Assembly (NCBI RefSeq): GCF_000238315.3
Contig: NZ_CP011924.1
Span: 2,795,501 to 2,859,500 of the forward strand
From: Pseudoalteromonas piscicida
Lineage (GTDB): Bacteria; Pseudomonadota; Gammaproteobacteria; Enterobacterales; Alteromonadaceae
Length of the DNA stretch: 64,000 nucleotides
Direction of reading: 5' to 3'
Shown: positions 29,162 through 39,740 of the stretch, one piece after another
Layout: each line of letters begins with the position of its first letter
Numbering within the stretch: the first letter of the stretch is position 1
Program-made: the position numbers and the translations under genes
The notes under the pieces: generated by a model
Database searches by the model: none
What the model saw: only the letters and a program-made list of their open reading frames with translations
What the model was told of the DNA's origin: nothing

Positions 29162-30511
29162 TTATTCGCCCGCTATTTGCATCGTATTGAGTAATATTGA
29201 GCCGGTTTGTACTGCGCCTCGACATTCAATATCACCGCCAATCCCTTCAATCCCCATAAACATATCTTTTAAATTACCAGCAATCGTAATTTCACTTACA
29301 GGATATTGAAGTTCTCCATTTTCAACCCAAAAACCAGCAGCGCCCCTTGAGTAATCACCAGTTACCGTATTAACACCTTGTCCCATTAGTTCAGTGACTA
29401 ACAAGCCAGTGCCCATCGACGCAAGTAGGCTGGTTAAATCGTCGTGTGTTGGTTTTACTAACCAGTTATGGATCCCACCTGCGTGACCTGTCGCTTGCAT
29501 ATTCATTCTACGTGCGGCATAGCTTGCCAATAAATAAGTATTAAGCACGCCATCTGTGATAATTTCTCGGTCGATGGTTTTTACACCTTCACTATCAAAA
29601 GGACTAGAAGCAAGTCCTCTTAGTAAATGTGGCTTCTCTTCAATGTTTACGCAGCGATTAAAAATCTGTGTGTCTAAAGAATCCAATAAGAAGCTAGACT
29701 TGCGATATAGCGCGCCACCACCGATACCTGATACTAAGTGTCCAAATAAGCTGTTAGCAATATCCGCTCGAAAGATAACTGGCACTTTACGCGTTGATAC
29801 CTTACGACTGCCTAATTTTGCCAGCGTTGATTGCGCCGCTTCTAAACCAACTTCTTCGGGGGATTTTAGCTCCGAGTGCACGCGAGATAACGTATATGCA
29901 GAGTCCCGTTGCATTTGCTCACCTTCTTTACCAATCACCATAGTACTCAGGCTGTGTCTGGTACGTGGGAACCCTGCAATTAAGCCATGGCTATTGCCAT
30001 ATACACGGATCCCTTGGTGGCTCGATAAGCTCGCGCCATCAGAATTCACGATTCGAGGATCGAATTCTAACGCTGCTTTTTCAGCAGCTATACATTGCTC
30101 AATGGCTTCATCGGGAGAAACTTGCCAAGGATGGAAAAGATCTAAATCTGTTGGTGACATCTCTAGCAAGGCTTTATCCGCCACACCATTACAGGGATCA
30201 TCCGAGGTAAATCGAGCGATATCTATGGCTTTTTCAACCACAGAGCGCAGAGCTTCAGGACTCAGATCCGCTGTTGATGCTGAGCCTTTATGGTTACCCA
30301 CATAAACGCTGATACCAAGACCACCGTCTTGATTAAACTCAATGGTTTCAACCTCTCCCATTCGTGTACTTACAGACAGACCAGAGGTGCTAGACATCGC
30401 CGCTTCTGCCGAAGTTGCACCTAGTTTTTTAGCATGCGCTAACACATCGGCAACTGCATTTTTCACATCATCAATTTGATTATATATTGGGTGTTGTTGA
30501 GGTTGAGTCAT
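29162..30511 (-). CDS. pmbA: PmbA (TldE), metalloprotease-complex subunit
   Basis: PmbA and TldD form a heterodimeric protease that in E. coli matures microcin B17 and degrades CcdA; its usual housekeeping substrate is not clear. The 449-residue protein has the TldD/PmbA fold but no HExxxH motif, as expected for the non-catalytic partner. Typical segments are GLGISVYVGNHKGSASTADLS and GDYSRGAAGFWVENGE. Its partner tldD is 1 kb away on the same strand, with darP on the other strand between them. Confidence 0.95.
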   Translation of the reverse strand: MTQPQQHPIYNQIDDVKNAVADVLAHAKKLGATSAEAAMSSTSGLSVSTRMGEVETIEFNQDGGLGISVYVGNHKGSASTADLSPEALRSVVEKAIDIARFTSDDPCNGVADKALLEMSPTDLDLFHPWQVSPDEAIEQCIAAEKAALEFDPRIVNSDGASLSSHQGIRVYGNSHGLIAGFPRTRHSLSTMVIGKEGEQMQRDSAYTLSRVHSELKSPEEVGLEAAQSTLAKLGSRKVSTRKVPVIFRADIANSLFGHLVSGIGGGALYRKSSFLLDSLDTQIFNRCVNIEEKPHLLRGLASSPFDSEGVKTIDREIITDGVLNTYLLASYAARRMNMQATGHAGGIHNWLVKPTHDDLTSLLASMGTGLLVTELMGQGVNTVTGDYSRGAAGFWVENGELQYPVSEITIAGNLKDMFMGIEGIGGDIECRGAVQTGSILLNTMQIAGE

Positions 30512-30647
30512 AGATACCTTATCCGCTCGCTCGTCTAACTAAAACATATTAGTTAATATGCTATCACAGCTACTAACTATTGTAGTGATCAATTGTGGTA
30601 TACTCTAATGTTAGAGACCTTAATATTTACTAGTATAGACAAGACCA

Positions 30648-31166
30648 ATGGCTAAACACGAGCAAACGACCGAAGAAGAGATTATTTACGTTTCAAAAAG
30701 CGAGCTTAAGCGCGAGGCGCTAGAGTTGCATGAACTAGGCTGTGAAATTGCAGGGCTTGCCAAGAAGCAGCGTGAGAAGTTACCTCTAACGGACGAGCTT
30801 AAAGAGGCCATGACTGTTGCGGATAGGATACGTGCTAAAACAGATGCTTACCGTCGTCATATGAACTATATTGCGAAGACATTGCGTAGTACTCCAAATG
30901 TCGAAGAGATTCAGGCTGCGATGGATTTGATGCTAAATAAGAACAATAAAGCAGACGTATTGCTGAACAAGATTGAGCTTATTCGCGATGAAGTGATTGC
31001 CAAAGGAGATAGCAAGATTAATGAGCTATTGGATAAGTATCCTGAACTTGAGCGTCAAAAAATGCGCCAGATGGCGCGCCAAGCAAGTAAAGAAGTAAAA
31101 GCTGAGAAGCCAGGCAAAGCCTACAAAGAGCTGTTTCAGTATTTAAAAGAAGCAATTATGCCGTAA
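30648..31166 (+). CDS. darP: DarP (YjgA), 50S assembly factor
   Basis: DarP is a 50S-subunit maturation factor (DUF615). The 172-residue protein is almost all helical, with the typical SKSELKREALELHELG and a second charged helical half. E. coli YjgA has 183 residues. It diverges from pmbA, the same arrangement as in many gammaproteobacteria. A terminator hairpin follows 27 bases after the stop. Confidence 0.93.
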   Translation: MAKHEQTTEEEIIYVSKSELKREALELHELGCEIAGLAKKQREKLPLTDELKEAMTVADRIRAKTDAYRRHMNYIAKTLRSTPNVEEIQAAMDLMLNKNNKADVLLNKIELIRDEVIAKGDSKINELLDKYPELERQKMRQMARQASKEVKAEKPGKAYKELFQYLKEAIMP

Positions 31167-31193
31167 CGCAGTGTTGTGGCTCTGATACAACAT

Positions 31194-31217
31194 AAAAAGG
31201 CGCTGATGTGCCTTTTT
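31194..31217 (+). terminator. Terminator after darP
   Basis: AAAAAGGC-(8-base loop)-GCCTTTTT, a clean hairpin with a T-run inside the 3' arm. Confidence 0.85.
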
Positions 31218-31228
31218 GCTTATGATTA

Positions 31229-31491
31229 GGGCCTGTTTATCTTTCAAGTTTGTTTTTGCAGCAGTTTGATTGGTATTTGTACAAGGCAGAGCCTGCGTAG
31301 CATAGTTATTCTATGTGAGTCAGGCGAGAACAGAGTAGAAATACTAATCAAGCGCTGCCCTTTGGGTTCACCTGAGTGCGCTTTGTTCATTGTTGCTCAA
31401 CTTTTGCCTAGATTACTAGGCGGCAAGTCGAGCGTCGCGACCAAAACACACTCAGGAGAACAAAAATCAAACAGCAAAGATCAACAGGCCC
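31229..31491. mobile_element. MITE-like element (263 bp) with TA target duplication
   Basis: The ends are inverted repeats, GGGCCTGTTTATCTTT at the left and AAGATCAACAGGCCC at the right, with one clear mismatch over about 15 bases. A TA dinucleotide flanks each end (31227-31228 and 31492-31493), as in IS630/Tc1-mariner insertions. No transposase frame is present; the open frame at 31266-31532 runs out of the element and looks like chance. The interior has its own palindromes (for example CCTAG-ATTA-CTAGG). A related short inverted repeat is found at 55452. Confidence 0.7.
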
Positions 31492-31509
31492 TAGTTATCG
31501 CAGGTAGTA

Positions 31510-32949
31510 TTACGCTGTACCACCGACAGTAATTTCGTCAATCTTCAAACTCGGTTGGCCGACTCCCACAGGGACGCTTTGACCATCTTTACCACATACT
31601 CCAACGCCTCTATCAAGTGCAAGGTCATTGCCTACCATAGAGACCTTTTTCATCACCTCTGGACCATTGCCAATCAGCGTTGCGCCTTTAATTGGTTGGG
31701 TTATCTTACCATTTTCTATTAAGTAGGCTTCAGACGCTGAGAATACAAATTTGCCGGAGGTAATATCCACTTGACCACCGCCAAAGTTACTAGCAAAAAT
31801 GCCTTTATCTACACTACGAATGATCTCTTCTTGACTGTGCTCACCCGCAAGCATGTAGGTATTTGTCATTCTCGGCATCGGTAAATGGGCATAAGACTCA
31901 CGACGCGCATTACCTGTAGGCGCCACGCCCATTAAGCTTGCGTTTTGCTTGTCTTGCATATAGCCTTTCAAAATACCGTTTTCAATCAGTACATTGTATG
32001 CCGCTGGCGTACCTTCATCGTCCACATTCAAAGAGCCGCGACGGTCGGCTATCGTGCCATCATCCACCACAGTACAAAGACTCGAAGCGACTTGTTCACC
32101 TATTTTGCCACTGAATGCAGAGGCTCCTTTACGATTAAAATCACCTTCTAGGCCATGTCCAACAGCTTCGTGTAACAAAACCCCCGGCCAACCAGAACCA
32201 AGCACCACAGGCATCGCACCTGCCGGAGCATCAATGGCGTCAAGATTCACGCGTGCTTGGCGTACAGCTTCTTTGGCAAACTGCACCCATCTCGGTGCAC
32301 CGTCTACTAACTCTTTAAAGTAACCATAATCTAAACGCGCCCCCCCACCGGCACTGCCACGCTCTCTGCGACCATTTTTCTCAAGTAGTACCGAGCAATT
32401 TAAACGTATTAGCGGGCGAATGTCGGTTGCAAATGTGCCGTCGCTTGCGGCAATTAACACTTCTTCATATACCGCAGACAGCGAACTGACCACTTGCTGC
32501 GCCTCAGGCGCTAAATCGCGAATACACTGTTCAATCTCTCTAAGTAAAGCCACTTTATCCGCATCACTCATGCTGGTAATTGGCTGTGCTGGTTGAAATT
32601 GAATGGGTGCTTTTACATCGCTAAATACTTGGACTTTACTGCTTTCGCCAGCTTGCGCGATGCTACGCGCAGCTTCTGCAGCTTTGGTTAAGGCTTCAAT
32701 ATTGATGGCATCAGAATAACTAAAGCCTGTCTTCTCACCACTCACTGCACGTACACCAACACCACGTTCGATGTTGTAGCTGCCGTCTTTGACTATGCCG
32801 TCTTCCAGCACCCAAGTTTCATGGTAGCTTGATTGAAAGTACAGATCGGCATAATTTACTTTGTGCTGATGAATATACTCGAGAGTTTGTGATAATTGCT
32901 CACGTGTCAGCTGGCTATTGGTCAGTAAATTCTGCTCTACATTACTCAT
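31510..32949 (-). CDS. tldD: TldD, metalloprotease-complex catalytic subunit
   Basis: TldD is the zinc-bearing partner of PmbA. The 479-residue protein contains the metal-binding HEAVGH motif (H260, E261, H265), with the conserved [16 protein letters not shown] after it and a further cysteine ([10 protein letters not shown]) near the C-terminus that may complete the zinc site. E. coli TldD has 481 residues. Its start overlaps the stop of the upstream nitrilase-family gene by four bases, so the two are translated together. Confidence 0.96.
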   Translation of the reverse strand: MSNVEQNLLTNSQLTREQLSQTLEYIHQHKVNYADLYFQSSYHETWVLEDGIVKDGSYNIERGVGVRAVSGEKTGFSYSDAINIEALTKAAEAARSIAQAGESSKVQVFSDVKAPIQFQPAQPITSMSDADKVALLREIEQCIRDLAPEAQQVVSSLSAVYEEVLIAASDGTFATDIRPLIRLNCSVLLEKNGRRERGSAGGGARLDYGYFKELVDGAPRWVQFAKEAVRQARVNLDAIDAPAGAMPVVLGSGWPGVLLHEAVGHGLEGDFNRKGASAFSGKIGEQVASSLCTVVDDGTIADRRGSLNVDDEGTPAAYNVLIENGILKGYMQDKQNASLMGVAPTGNARRESYAHLPMPRMTNTYMLAGEHSQEEIIRSVDKGIFASNFGGGQVDITSGKFVFSASEAYLIENGKITQPIKGATLIGNGPEVMKKVSMVGNDLALDRGVGVCGKDGQSVPVGVGQPSLKIDEITVGGTA

Positions 32950-33761
32950 AAAAACTCACTTTTAAATCGGTTATGATCCGCAACCGGCATTTTTTGCCGG
33001 ATCGAATCAAGAAACGCGCTATCTAGCTGCTGTGAAATGGGTTCTAAACTCGCACCAGAGTCAATTAAGACTTCACCCCAAGGCGATACAATTAAACTGT
33101 GCCCATAGGTTTCTCGGCCATTTTCATGACAACCTACTTGCGCGGCTGCAACAACATAGCATTGGTTTTCTATCGCCCTCGCCTGTAATAATGGCTGCCA
33201 GTGTGCCTTGCCCGTTGCACAGGTAAAAGCACTCGGGACTAAAAATAGCTCAGCTCCCTTCACTCTCATCATTTGGAACAAACCGGGAAAGCGCAGATCA
33301 TAGCACACGCTTAATCCAATTCTGCCAAATGGACTATCCACTACCACGACATCCTTCCCAGGCTCTGTTCGCTCAGATTCTCGGTATTGTTTAGTTTTGT
33401 CACTCACATCGGCGTCAAACAGATGGATCTTATTATAGCGTGCTACGATTTCACCACTCGAGTTAAATAAGTAACTCGCAGCCAGATATTTATCGCTCTG
33501 GCTTGGTATCGCGATGGTACCTGCCGCCAACCAAATGTTATGTTGTTGACAAAGCGCTGAGAGCTCTTGGAGCAGTGCTTCGTTATGCTGCGCGTATTCC
33601 CAAGCCTGTTGCGCATTGTCGCAAAACGCCAGCCAAGTTTCAGGTAAACAAACTAAGGTTGGCTCTTCCACCACTAACTTAACCAGCTGACTTTTAAGGT
33701 AATCTATATTTGTTTGGGGTGCTTTAGCCGAGCACATTGGCAATGCAATCACCTTAGCCAT
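32946..33761 (-). CDS. Carbon-nitrogen hydrolase (nitrilase superfamily)
   Basis: This 271-residue enzyme has the Glu-Lys-Cys triad of the superfamily: E41 (CLPETW), K111 (YNKIHLFD) and C153 ([10 protein letters not shown]). It is closest to the Nit1/Nit2 group, of which some members are deaminated-glutathione or omega-amidases, but the substrate cannot be set from sequence. The start at 33761 is chosen for its AAGGA site and the opening [12 protein letters not shown] frame extension to 33818 is inside yhdP. The gene stands between yhdP and tldD, a frequent arrangement. Confidence 0.9.
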   Translation of the reverse strand: MAKVIALPMCSAKAPQTNIDYLKSQLVKLVVEEPTLVCLPETWLAFCDNAQQAWEYAQHNEALLQELSALCQQHNIWLAAGTIAIPSQSDKYLAASYLFNSSGEIVARYNKIHLFDADVSDKTKQYRESERTEPGKDVVVVDSPFGRIGLSVCYDLRFPGLFQMMRVKGAELFLVPSAFTCATGKAHWQPLLQARAIENQCYVVAAAQVGCHENGRETYGHSLIVSPWGEVLIDSGASLEPISQQLDSAFLDSIRQKMPVADHNRFKSEFL

Positions 33762-36700
33762 TACCACTTTCCTTATTTTGCGACACAAGAGGTTGCTCAC
33801 TATGCTTAAGTGTAGCACTTGGATGTGATTCTGAATTCATTGCTGGTGCTTCTTTACTGGTATTCTCATCAGCTCCATCTGGCATAGCTTCTTCACTAAG
33901 AGGCACAACCGGTTTGGGTAACTCAATTTCTTTACTCTTACGATCAACCTCGGTAACCACCGGCTCTTGCATCGTTCCGGTGATTTTAAAATTAATCTCA
34001 GAGATCACTCGCGCCGAGTGGATAACCTTATCTAATGCCAGTGCAGCTAACCCCGTCACAGGGTTCACCGCCCATGCCATAATCACAGGTAAGCTCGACG
34101 TGACTTGTGGTGCGACGGCTAAATCATAATTAATTTCGTGAGTATTGAGATCGGCATAGCCACGTATCGTTAGATCCGCAGGCACGCCATCGAGCTTTGA
34201 ATCTTCAGTGATCGCAATACCATTCGTTAGTTGTACCGAACCACTCATACTGTTATAGAAAAAACCTTTAGAAAACACATCCCTAAAGTCCAAGCGTAAC
34301 TTTCTGATCAAAGAGTCCAAACTCAGTAGCGAAAAGACACGTGCTCCTTTGTCGCTTATTTCTGCCAAGTGGCCCTCTCCTAAGCGCCAAGTCAACTCGC
34401 CACCTAGGCTAGGTAAATCCATTTCGTATGGCGCGCCTTGCCAATTGAGGACAAAATCTATGTTGGCGCGGGAGTCTTTAATTGTCGAAGTAATATCAAA
34501 CTCATCCGTTAGTTCACCAAAGTCATTGCTGTTTAACGCGCCGCTTAGCGTCGTTTCACCTTGCTCAAACCGGCCACTGGCATTGAGTTTATGATCTTTT
34601 TTGTCAATCACTAACTCTGAAATATTGAGTCTATTACCATCCCCAAACAACGACATATTGACCTGATCTAACTGATATTCATCAACTTTACAGTCACCGC
34701 ACACAAATTCGGTTGCAGGTAAGCTCAACAACCAATCTAATGAGTGAACGTCTTTTTCCACTGTCTCTTGCGCTTGCGGCTCCGACTTAGGTAAATTTAG
34801 ACGTAAATAATCACTATTAATGTGAATAGGCCGGCTTGAGTTTGACGCTGGAATAGCCACTTGTGAGCGCATTTCTTTACTATTGATTTTAAGCTGCATC
34901 GCGCCGTCAATCGCGGCCATAGTAAAGTCAACATCATGGAAAGGGATCTCAGAGAATGTTACTTTTGAGAAAGAGCCATTTACCTGATTCAGCGCTGGTA
35001 GAAATGCAGGGTCGGAACCTGAACTTGGTGCTTTGATAATACGGTTGATCAGTGGTAACCAAGGCAACAGCTCGACTTCTTGTTGTTTGATTGTGATATC
35101 AAAACCGGATGCATTTAAGCCTTCATCTTTACTGCCAATTATCAGGTGTGCATTACGCATCGCACCGGATCCATTTTCAATGATGCCATTAAAATACAAT
35201 TGATTATCTAGGCTTGCCGTCACAAGATTCGAAATATCATCCCCTAATACAGTGCCGCTTAGCAGTTTAGCTTGATCAGCAGGTTTAGCGAATTGATCGG
35301 GTAAGTGACTTGCAATCCCCCGTAAATCACTCGCAAATTTGGCTTTATAGTTAAATCCAGCATCGGCAAAATTAAGGATAAGCTCAGTGCTCAGCACGCT
35401 ATTGCCTTCAAAGTAGCCGTCAATAATTCCATTTGCGTGCGGTTGCAATTGCTCAATCCCTGCTTCAAGACTGACCTTGCTCGTGACTTGATAATTTTGC
35501 TTATCTCCGCTTCCTGATAAGTCTAACGAAAGGGGCATGTCCAGCCACTTAGCAGACAAATTATTCACTTTGATAGTGTCATCATCGAAGCTAACCACAC
35601 CTTTCACTTGCTGTAATTGCATCCCAGGCTTTGCCAAAAAAACAGGATTGTTGTCTAGGTAGATGTCACCTTTAGCATGTACGGCACCTGAGTGCAGGTC
35701 GACGGCCAATTGCACATCCCCTTTTGCATCACCTTTACCTTGAACAATATCTAATATATTCGCGAGCGGATCTGCGAGCGGTGTTGCCGCAAAGAAAGGC
35801 TGTAACGTGCTCGCTTCTGTGGAGTGACTAATATCAACAGTCAGCACATCAGCGTGATTTAGATCCGCAATACTCACAACGACACCCTCATCAATACTTT
35901 GATTAACAAGTTCTCCACGGTGTGCGTAGATATCCATTCTTTCGTTTTCGAAGTGTAGTGTGACATCCCCTGAAGTAACGCTAGGCCAATCCGGTGCAAA
36001 ACCAAAAGTAACATCATTCAAACGTGATTTAACTTCAAACTGACCTTGCTTATCAGCGAATGGAAATTGTGAAAGCGCCCCACTCAGTAAGACTTGAGTC
36101 TGCAAGTGCTGACCACCTTGGATCCCTGCTTCTAAATAATCGACTAAGCTTTTACGCATAATACTGACAGGAAAGTACTGTGAAGCGATTTCACCACGCC
36201 CACCGAGTAGCTCCGCATATAAATCAAGCCGAGGGTCATCTGATAACTGCAAGGAAAACTCTGTGGCTAACGCTACATCTTGATTACTAAGCCAAAAGTT
36301 GGGACTGGAAACTTGCCAGCCTTGCGTTTGTTGATTGCGAATATAGACATCACCACTGAGCTGCTGGAGCTTAATATTATCTTTGAAGGTCTCTTTTGAT
36401 AGCAATTCAGTTTGTTCAGCACTTAAATTGAGCCTAATTTGCTCATCAGTTGCACTCACCTCTAATCTGGTACCATAAATGCCTGGGATCCCATGAAATG
36501 GCTCAAAAGCTATCTCTTCAATGACCCCCCATGCCGAAAAAGCATTATTAGTACCTAGACTGAATTTCGCTGCGCTCAGTTGACCATTGGGATTCATACC
36601 ATACAACAAATCTCGTCCAGGGAATTTAGCAAGTTGTGCTAACTCAGCTAAAAAGTTGGCGTTAATATCCTTTAGCCAAAAGGTCTTGTTATCTTTATGC

Positions 36701-37683
36701 CATTTCGCTTCAAATAAAATAGGAGCAAGCGCTTCTTGATTGCGACTAAACTGGATACCACTACTTTGCACCCACCAACCTTGCTGATCTGGCTTTAACA
36801 GAAATTGCGCATCGTCTAATGCTAACGTGCGCTGACTTTCATCTTCTTGCCAAGTCAACGTACTGGGTTTGATATCTACTGTGATATCTTGCAATGTACC
36901 TTGTTCAAAGCCTAACCATAGCTGAGCATTGATGTCTGCTTTTAGGTCTGGATGCGCTAAGGTGATAAGCTCTTCTAGCCAATCGACCGGGTTAACCTTA
37001 TCCGCAGATACATAGATATTCCCCGCCAATTCACGTAGCTTTCGCCCTGACAAAGAAAGACGAGCGTTAAACTGGCCTTGAGAAAACCCAGGTAATGCGA
37101 TTTCTCCCGCACCTTCATGTAATGCGCTAGAGTTTTGCCACACTAAATCTTTCAATAATAAACTGTGAGTCTTACCACTAGAAAAGGTGATATTTAGACG
37201 ACTGTTTTGCACCGCAAAATGCCCAACATCACCTAAGAAAAGGCTTTCAATTAATGCTTGCTGCTCAAAAGCACCTTGATCTTGAGCCGCGTTTAACTTA
37301 CTCAGATCTATATCGGCTTCAAACCCTTCCAGTACAAAATAATTAGATGCGATCTGCATTTGTCGTACAGACTCAAATACATTGAGCTGCAATGAGGTTT
37401 TGGCGATATTAATGGAAATTGGCGAGTCTTTATTATCTTTAAAAGAGAGCGATTCCAACACTAGGGCAGGCCCATTGCCCTCCCAACTCGCACTGATCTG
37501 GCCAATACTAATATCAACATTCAGTTGCTTTTGGATCAGCGCTTCGATGTTACTTCTATAATCATTAGCATAGGGCAAGGCATACTTTAGCGCAGACACC
37601 AGCACCGCGAGTGTCACTAAAGTGATCGCAAAGATTTGCCACGCTTTACGCAGGCAGAAAAAACAGACGGCCTTAGCCTGCAT
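33754..37683 (-). CDS. yhdP: YhdP, AsmA-like envelope phospholipid transport protein
   Basis: YhdP is a very long inner-membrane protein of the AsmA family. With TamB and YdbH it supports the flow of phospholipids to the outer membrane in E. coli. The 1309-residue protein has an N-terminal membrane anchor (about residues 14-34), then a mostly beta-stranded periplasmic body that fits a groove-like bridge, and a C-terminal AsmA-like domain. It ends in a Pro/Glu/Ser-rich disordered tail (about 1240-1309). E. coli YhdP has 1266 residues. It lies 14 bases after rng. Confidence 0.93.
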   Translation of the reverse strand: MQAKAVCFFCLRKAWQIFAITLVTLAVLVSALKYALPYANDYRSNIEALIQKQLNVDISIGQISASWEGNGPALVLESLSFKDNKDSPISINIAKTSLQLNVFESVRQMQIASNYFVLEGFEADIDLSKLNAAQDQGAFEQQALIESLFLGDVGHFAVQNSRLNITFSSGKTHSLLLKDLVWQNSSALHEGAGEIALPGFSQGQFNARLSLSGRKLRELAGNIYVSADKVNPVDWLEELITLAHPDLKADINAQLWLGFEQGTLQDITVDIKPSTLTWQEDESQRTLALDDAQFLLKPDQQGWWVQSSGIQFSRNQEALAPILFEAKWHKDNKTFWLKDINANFLAELAQLAKFPGRDLLYGMNPNGQLSAAKFSLGTNNAFSAWGVIEEIAFEPFHGIPGIYGTRLEVSATDEQIRLNLSAEQTELLSKETFKDNIKLQQLSGDVYIRNQQTQGWQVSSPNFWLSNQDVALATEFSLQLSDDPRLDLYAELLGGRGEIASQYFPVSIMRKSLVDYLEAGIQGGQHLQTQVLLSGALSQFPFADKQGQFEVKSRLNDVTFGFAPDWPSVTSGDVTLHFENERMDIYAHRGELVNQSIDEGVVVSIADLNHADVLTVDISHSTEASTLQPFFAATPLADPLANILDIVQGKGDAKGDVQLAVDLHSGAVHAKGDIYLDNNPVFLAKPGMQLQQVKGVVSFDDDTIKVNNLSAKWLDMPLSLDLSGSGDKQNYQVTSKVSLEAGIEQLQPHANGIIDGYFEGNSVLSTELILNFADAGFNYKAKFASDLRGIASHLPDQFAKPADQAKLLSGTVLGDDISNLVTASLDNQLYFNGIIENGSGAMRNAHLIIGSKDEGLNASGFDITIKQQEVELLPWLPLINRIIKAPSSGSDPAFLPALNQVNGSFSKVTFSEIPFHDVDFTMAAIDGAMQLKINSKEMRSQVAIPASNSSRPIHINSDYLRLNLPKSEPQAQETVEKDVHSLDWLLSLPATEFVCGDCKVDEYQLDQVNMSLFGDGNRLNISELVIDKKDHKLNASGRFEQGETTLSGALNSNDFGELTDEFDITSTIKDSRANIDFVLNWQGAPYEMDLPSLGGELTWRLGEGHLAEISDKGARVFSLLSLDSLIRKLRLDFRDVFSKGFFYNSMSGSVQLTNGIAITEDSKLDGVPADLTIRGYADLNTHEINYDLAVAPQVTSSLPVIMAWAVNPVTGLAALALDKVIHSARVISEINFKITGTMQEPVVTEVDRKSKEIELPKPVVPLSEEAMPDGADENTSKEAPAMNSESHPSATLKHSEQPLVSQNKESGNG

Positions 37684-37697
37684 GTACCGCTACCCTA

Positions 37698-39170
37698 TTA
37701 CATCATTACTACGTCAAACTGCTCTTGGCTATATAAGCTCTCAGTTTGAATGCTAACCTGCTTACCAATAAATAATTCAAGCTCAGCTAAATTATGATAC
37801 TCATCGTTGATCAAGGCTTCGCTCACCGCTGGCGAGGCGTAAACCATAAACTTGTCAGCGTCATATGCACGATTCACACGCACGATTTCTCGTAGGATCT
37901 CATAGCAAACGGTTTCGACCGTTTTTAGTGAACCACGACCTGAACAGGATGGACACACATCACAAAGAATATGTTCTAGGCTCTCGCGCGTGCGCTTGCG
38001 GGTCATTTCTACAAGCCCAAGTGCAGAGAGTCCATTGATATTGGCTTTCGCTCGGTCTTTAGACAACGCAGTTTCTAAAGAGTGCAATACTCGGCGTTTA
38101 TGCTCGTCAGATACCATGTCAATAAAGTCGATAATAATGATACCACCAAGGTTTCGTAACCTTAGTTGCCTCGCAATTGCTGACGTCGCTTCAACATTGG
38201 TATTAAAAATCGTCTCTTCGAGATTACGATGGCCAACAAATGCGCCTGTATTAACATCAACCGTTGTCATTGCTTCCGTTTGGTCAATGATAAGGTAGCC
38301 ACCAGACTTTAACTCAACCTTGCGATGTAGTGCTTTTTGGATCTCAGTTTCAACATCAAACAAGTCAAAAATGGGGCGTTCACCTGGGTAATACTCAAGT
38401 GCACTTGCGAGTTGGGGAACAAACTCTTCAGTGAAAAGCTTTAGCTCTTGGTAAGTTAACTTTGAGTCAACACGGATACGCTCCATGTCCTCACCAACAT
38501 AATCACGCAAGGTGCGAAATGCTAAGGTAAGATCCTCGTGCAAAATTTTTGCTTTGCTCGTTTTACGGCGGCGAGTCACAATTTTTTGCCAAAGCTTTTT
38601 CAAAAACTCCGCATCATGCTGTAACTCTGCTTCCGAAGCGCCTTCAGCAGCGGTACGAACGATAAAACCACCGTTTTCGTCATTATATTGTGCAACGATC
38701 TCTTTTAACCGGTCACGCTCTTGTTCGGTTTCAATACGTTGACTCACTCCCACATGCGTCGCATCAGGCATAAACACCAAATAACGTGAGGGAATAGTGA
38801 TATCCGTTGTCAGTCTAGCGCCTTTTGTGCCAAGCGGATCTTTGACTACTTGTACCATAATGAACTGGCCTTGTTTCACCAGCTCACGAATGTCCTGCAC
38901 TTTCTTAACTGGGGACTCGGCCACCCCCTCTTCGATCGAAGCGCTGTTCACGATATCTGACGCATGTAGAAATGCCGCTTTTTCCAAGCCGATGTCCACA
39001 AAAGCAGCCTGCATACCAGGAAGAACTCGGCTTACTTTGCCAAGATAAATATTACCGACGATGCCTAGGTTACCGATCCGTTCAACTTGAACTTCTTGCA
39101 GCACCCCATTTTCGATTAAGGCTACGCGACTTTCACTTGGGGTGACATTGATTAGTAGTTCGCTACTCAT
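37698..39170 (-). CDS. rng: RNase G
   Basis: RNase G processes 16S rRNA 5' ends and degrades some mRNAs. The 490-residue protein has an S1 domain at about 38-128, the catalytic DNase-I-like region with aspartates in TTVDVNTGAF and IIIIDFIDM, and the zinc-link cysteines in CDVCPSCSGRG. It lacks the long C-terminal scaffold of RNase E. The position between yhdE and yhdP is standard. Confidence 0.97.
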   Translation of the reverse strand: MSSELLINVTPSESRVALIENGVLQEVQVERIGNLGIVGNIYLGKVSRVLPGMQAAFVDIGLEKAAFLHASDIVNSASIEEGVAESPVKKVQDIRELVKQGQFIMVQVVKDPLGTKGARLTTDITIPSRYLVFMPDATHVGVSQRIETEQERDRLKEIVAQYNDENGGFIVRTAAEGASEAELQHDAEFLKKLWQKIVTRRRKTSKAKILHEDLTLAFRTLRDYVGEDMERIRVDSKLTYQELKLFTEEFVPQLASALEYYPGERPIFDLFDVETEIQKALHRKVELKSGGYLIIDQTEAMTTVDVNTGAFVGHRNLEETIFNTNVEATSAIARQLRLRNLGGIIIIDFIDMVSDEHKRRVLHSLETALSKDRAKANINGLSALGLVEMTRKRTRESLEHILCDVCPSCSGRGSLKTVETVCYEILREIVRVNRAYDADKFMVYASPAVSEALINDEYHNLAELELFIGKQVSIQTESLYSQEQFDVVMM

Positions 39171-39173
39171 ATT

Positions 39174-39740
39174 TTATTTTAAAAACCGTTGAATTAATTC
39201 GTCTGTCTCATATAAAGGTAAGCCGACAACTGCAAAATAGCTACCTTGGATCTCAGTTACAAAGCGTCCACCTACCCCTTGGATCCCGTAACCACCCGCT
39301 TTATCTTGCGGCTCGTTGGTGTCCCAGTAGGCATCAATTTCAGTTTCGCTCAGCGTTTTAAAAGTCACATTGGTCACAATCACATCGCTCAGTACTTTGC
39401 TTGTATCTGCAAGTGCAATCGCCGTCACCACCTGATGCGTATGACCAGAAAGACGCTGCATCATCGCTTTGAAATCCGCTTTATCACGAGGCTTACCAAG
39501 CGCTTCTCCGTCAATGACAACCACTGTGTCACTGCCAAGAACTGGCTTGTCGGTATACCCTAGCGCCACACCTGATTGCGCTTTTAAACACGCCAAACGC
39601 TCCACAAGCTGTAATGCGCTTTCATCGTCTAGCGGACTTTCATCTGCATCAACACTAAATTGCTCGAACGAATAGCCAAGCTGAGAAAGTAGCGCTTTGC
39701 GACGCGGAGAAGCCGAAGCTAAATATAAAGAAATAGACAT
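39174..39740 (-). CDS. yhdE: Maf-family nucleotide pyrophosphatase (YhdE type)
   Basis: YhdE removes pyrophosphate from dTTP and UTP and modified forms. The 188-residue protein has the Maf signature LASASPRRKALLSQLG (residues 7-22), then VLGSDTVVV and KPRDKADFKAMMQRLSGH. It begins one base into the mreD stop, and precedes rng by three bases, so it is in an mreBCD-yhdE-rng operon. Confidence 0.95.
   Translation of the reverse strand: MSISLYLASASPRRKALLSQLGYSFEQFSVDADESPLDDESALQLVERLACLKAQSGVALGYTDKPVLGSDTVVVIDGEALGKPRDKADFKAMMQRLSGHTHQVVTAIALADTSKVLSDVIVTNVTFKTLSETEIDAYWDTNEPQDKAGGYGIQGVGGRFVTEIQGSYFAVVGLPLYETDELIQRFLK

Noticed and set aside
31266..31532. 88-residue open frame in the MITE region
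   Set aside because: It begins in one end of the element and runs into the tldD 3' end on the other strand; the product has no recognisable fold and no ribosome-binding site.
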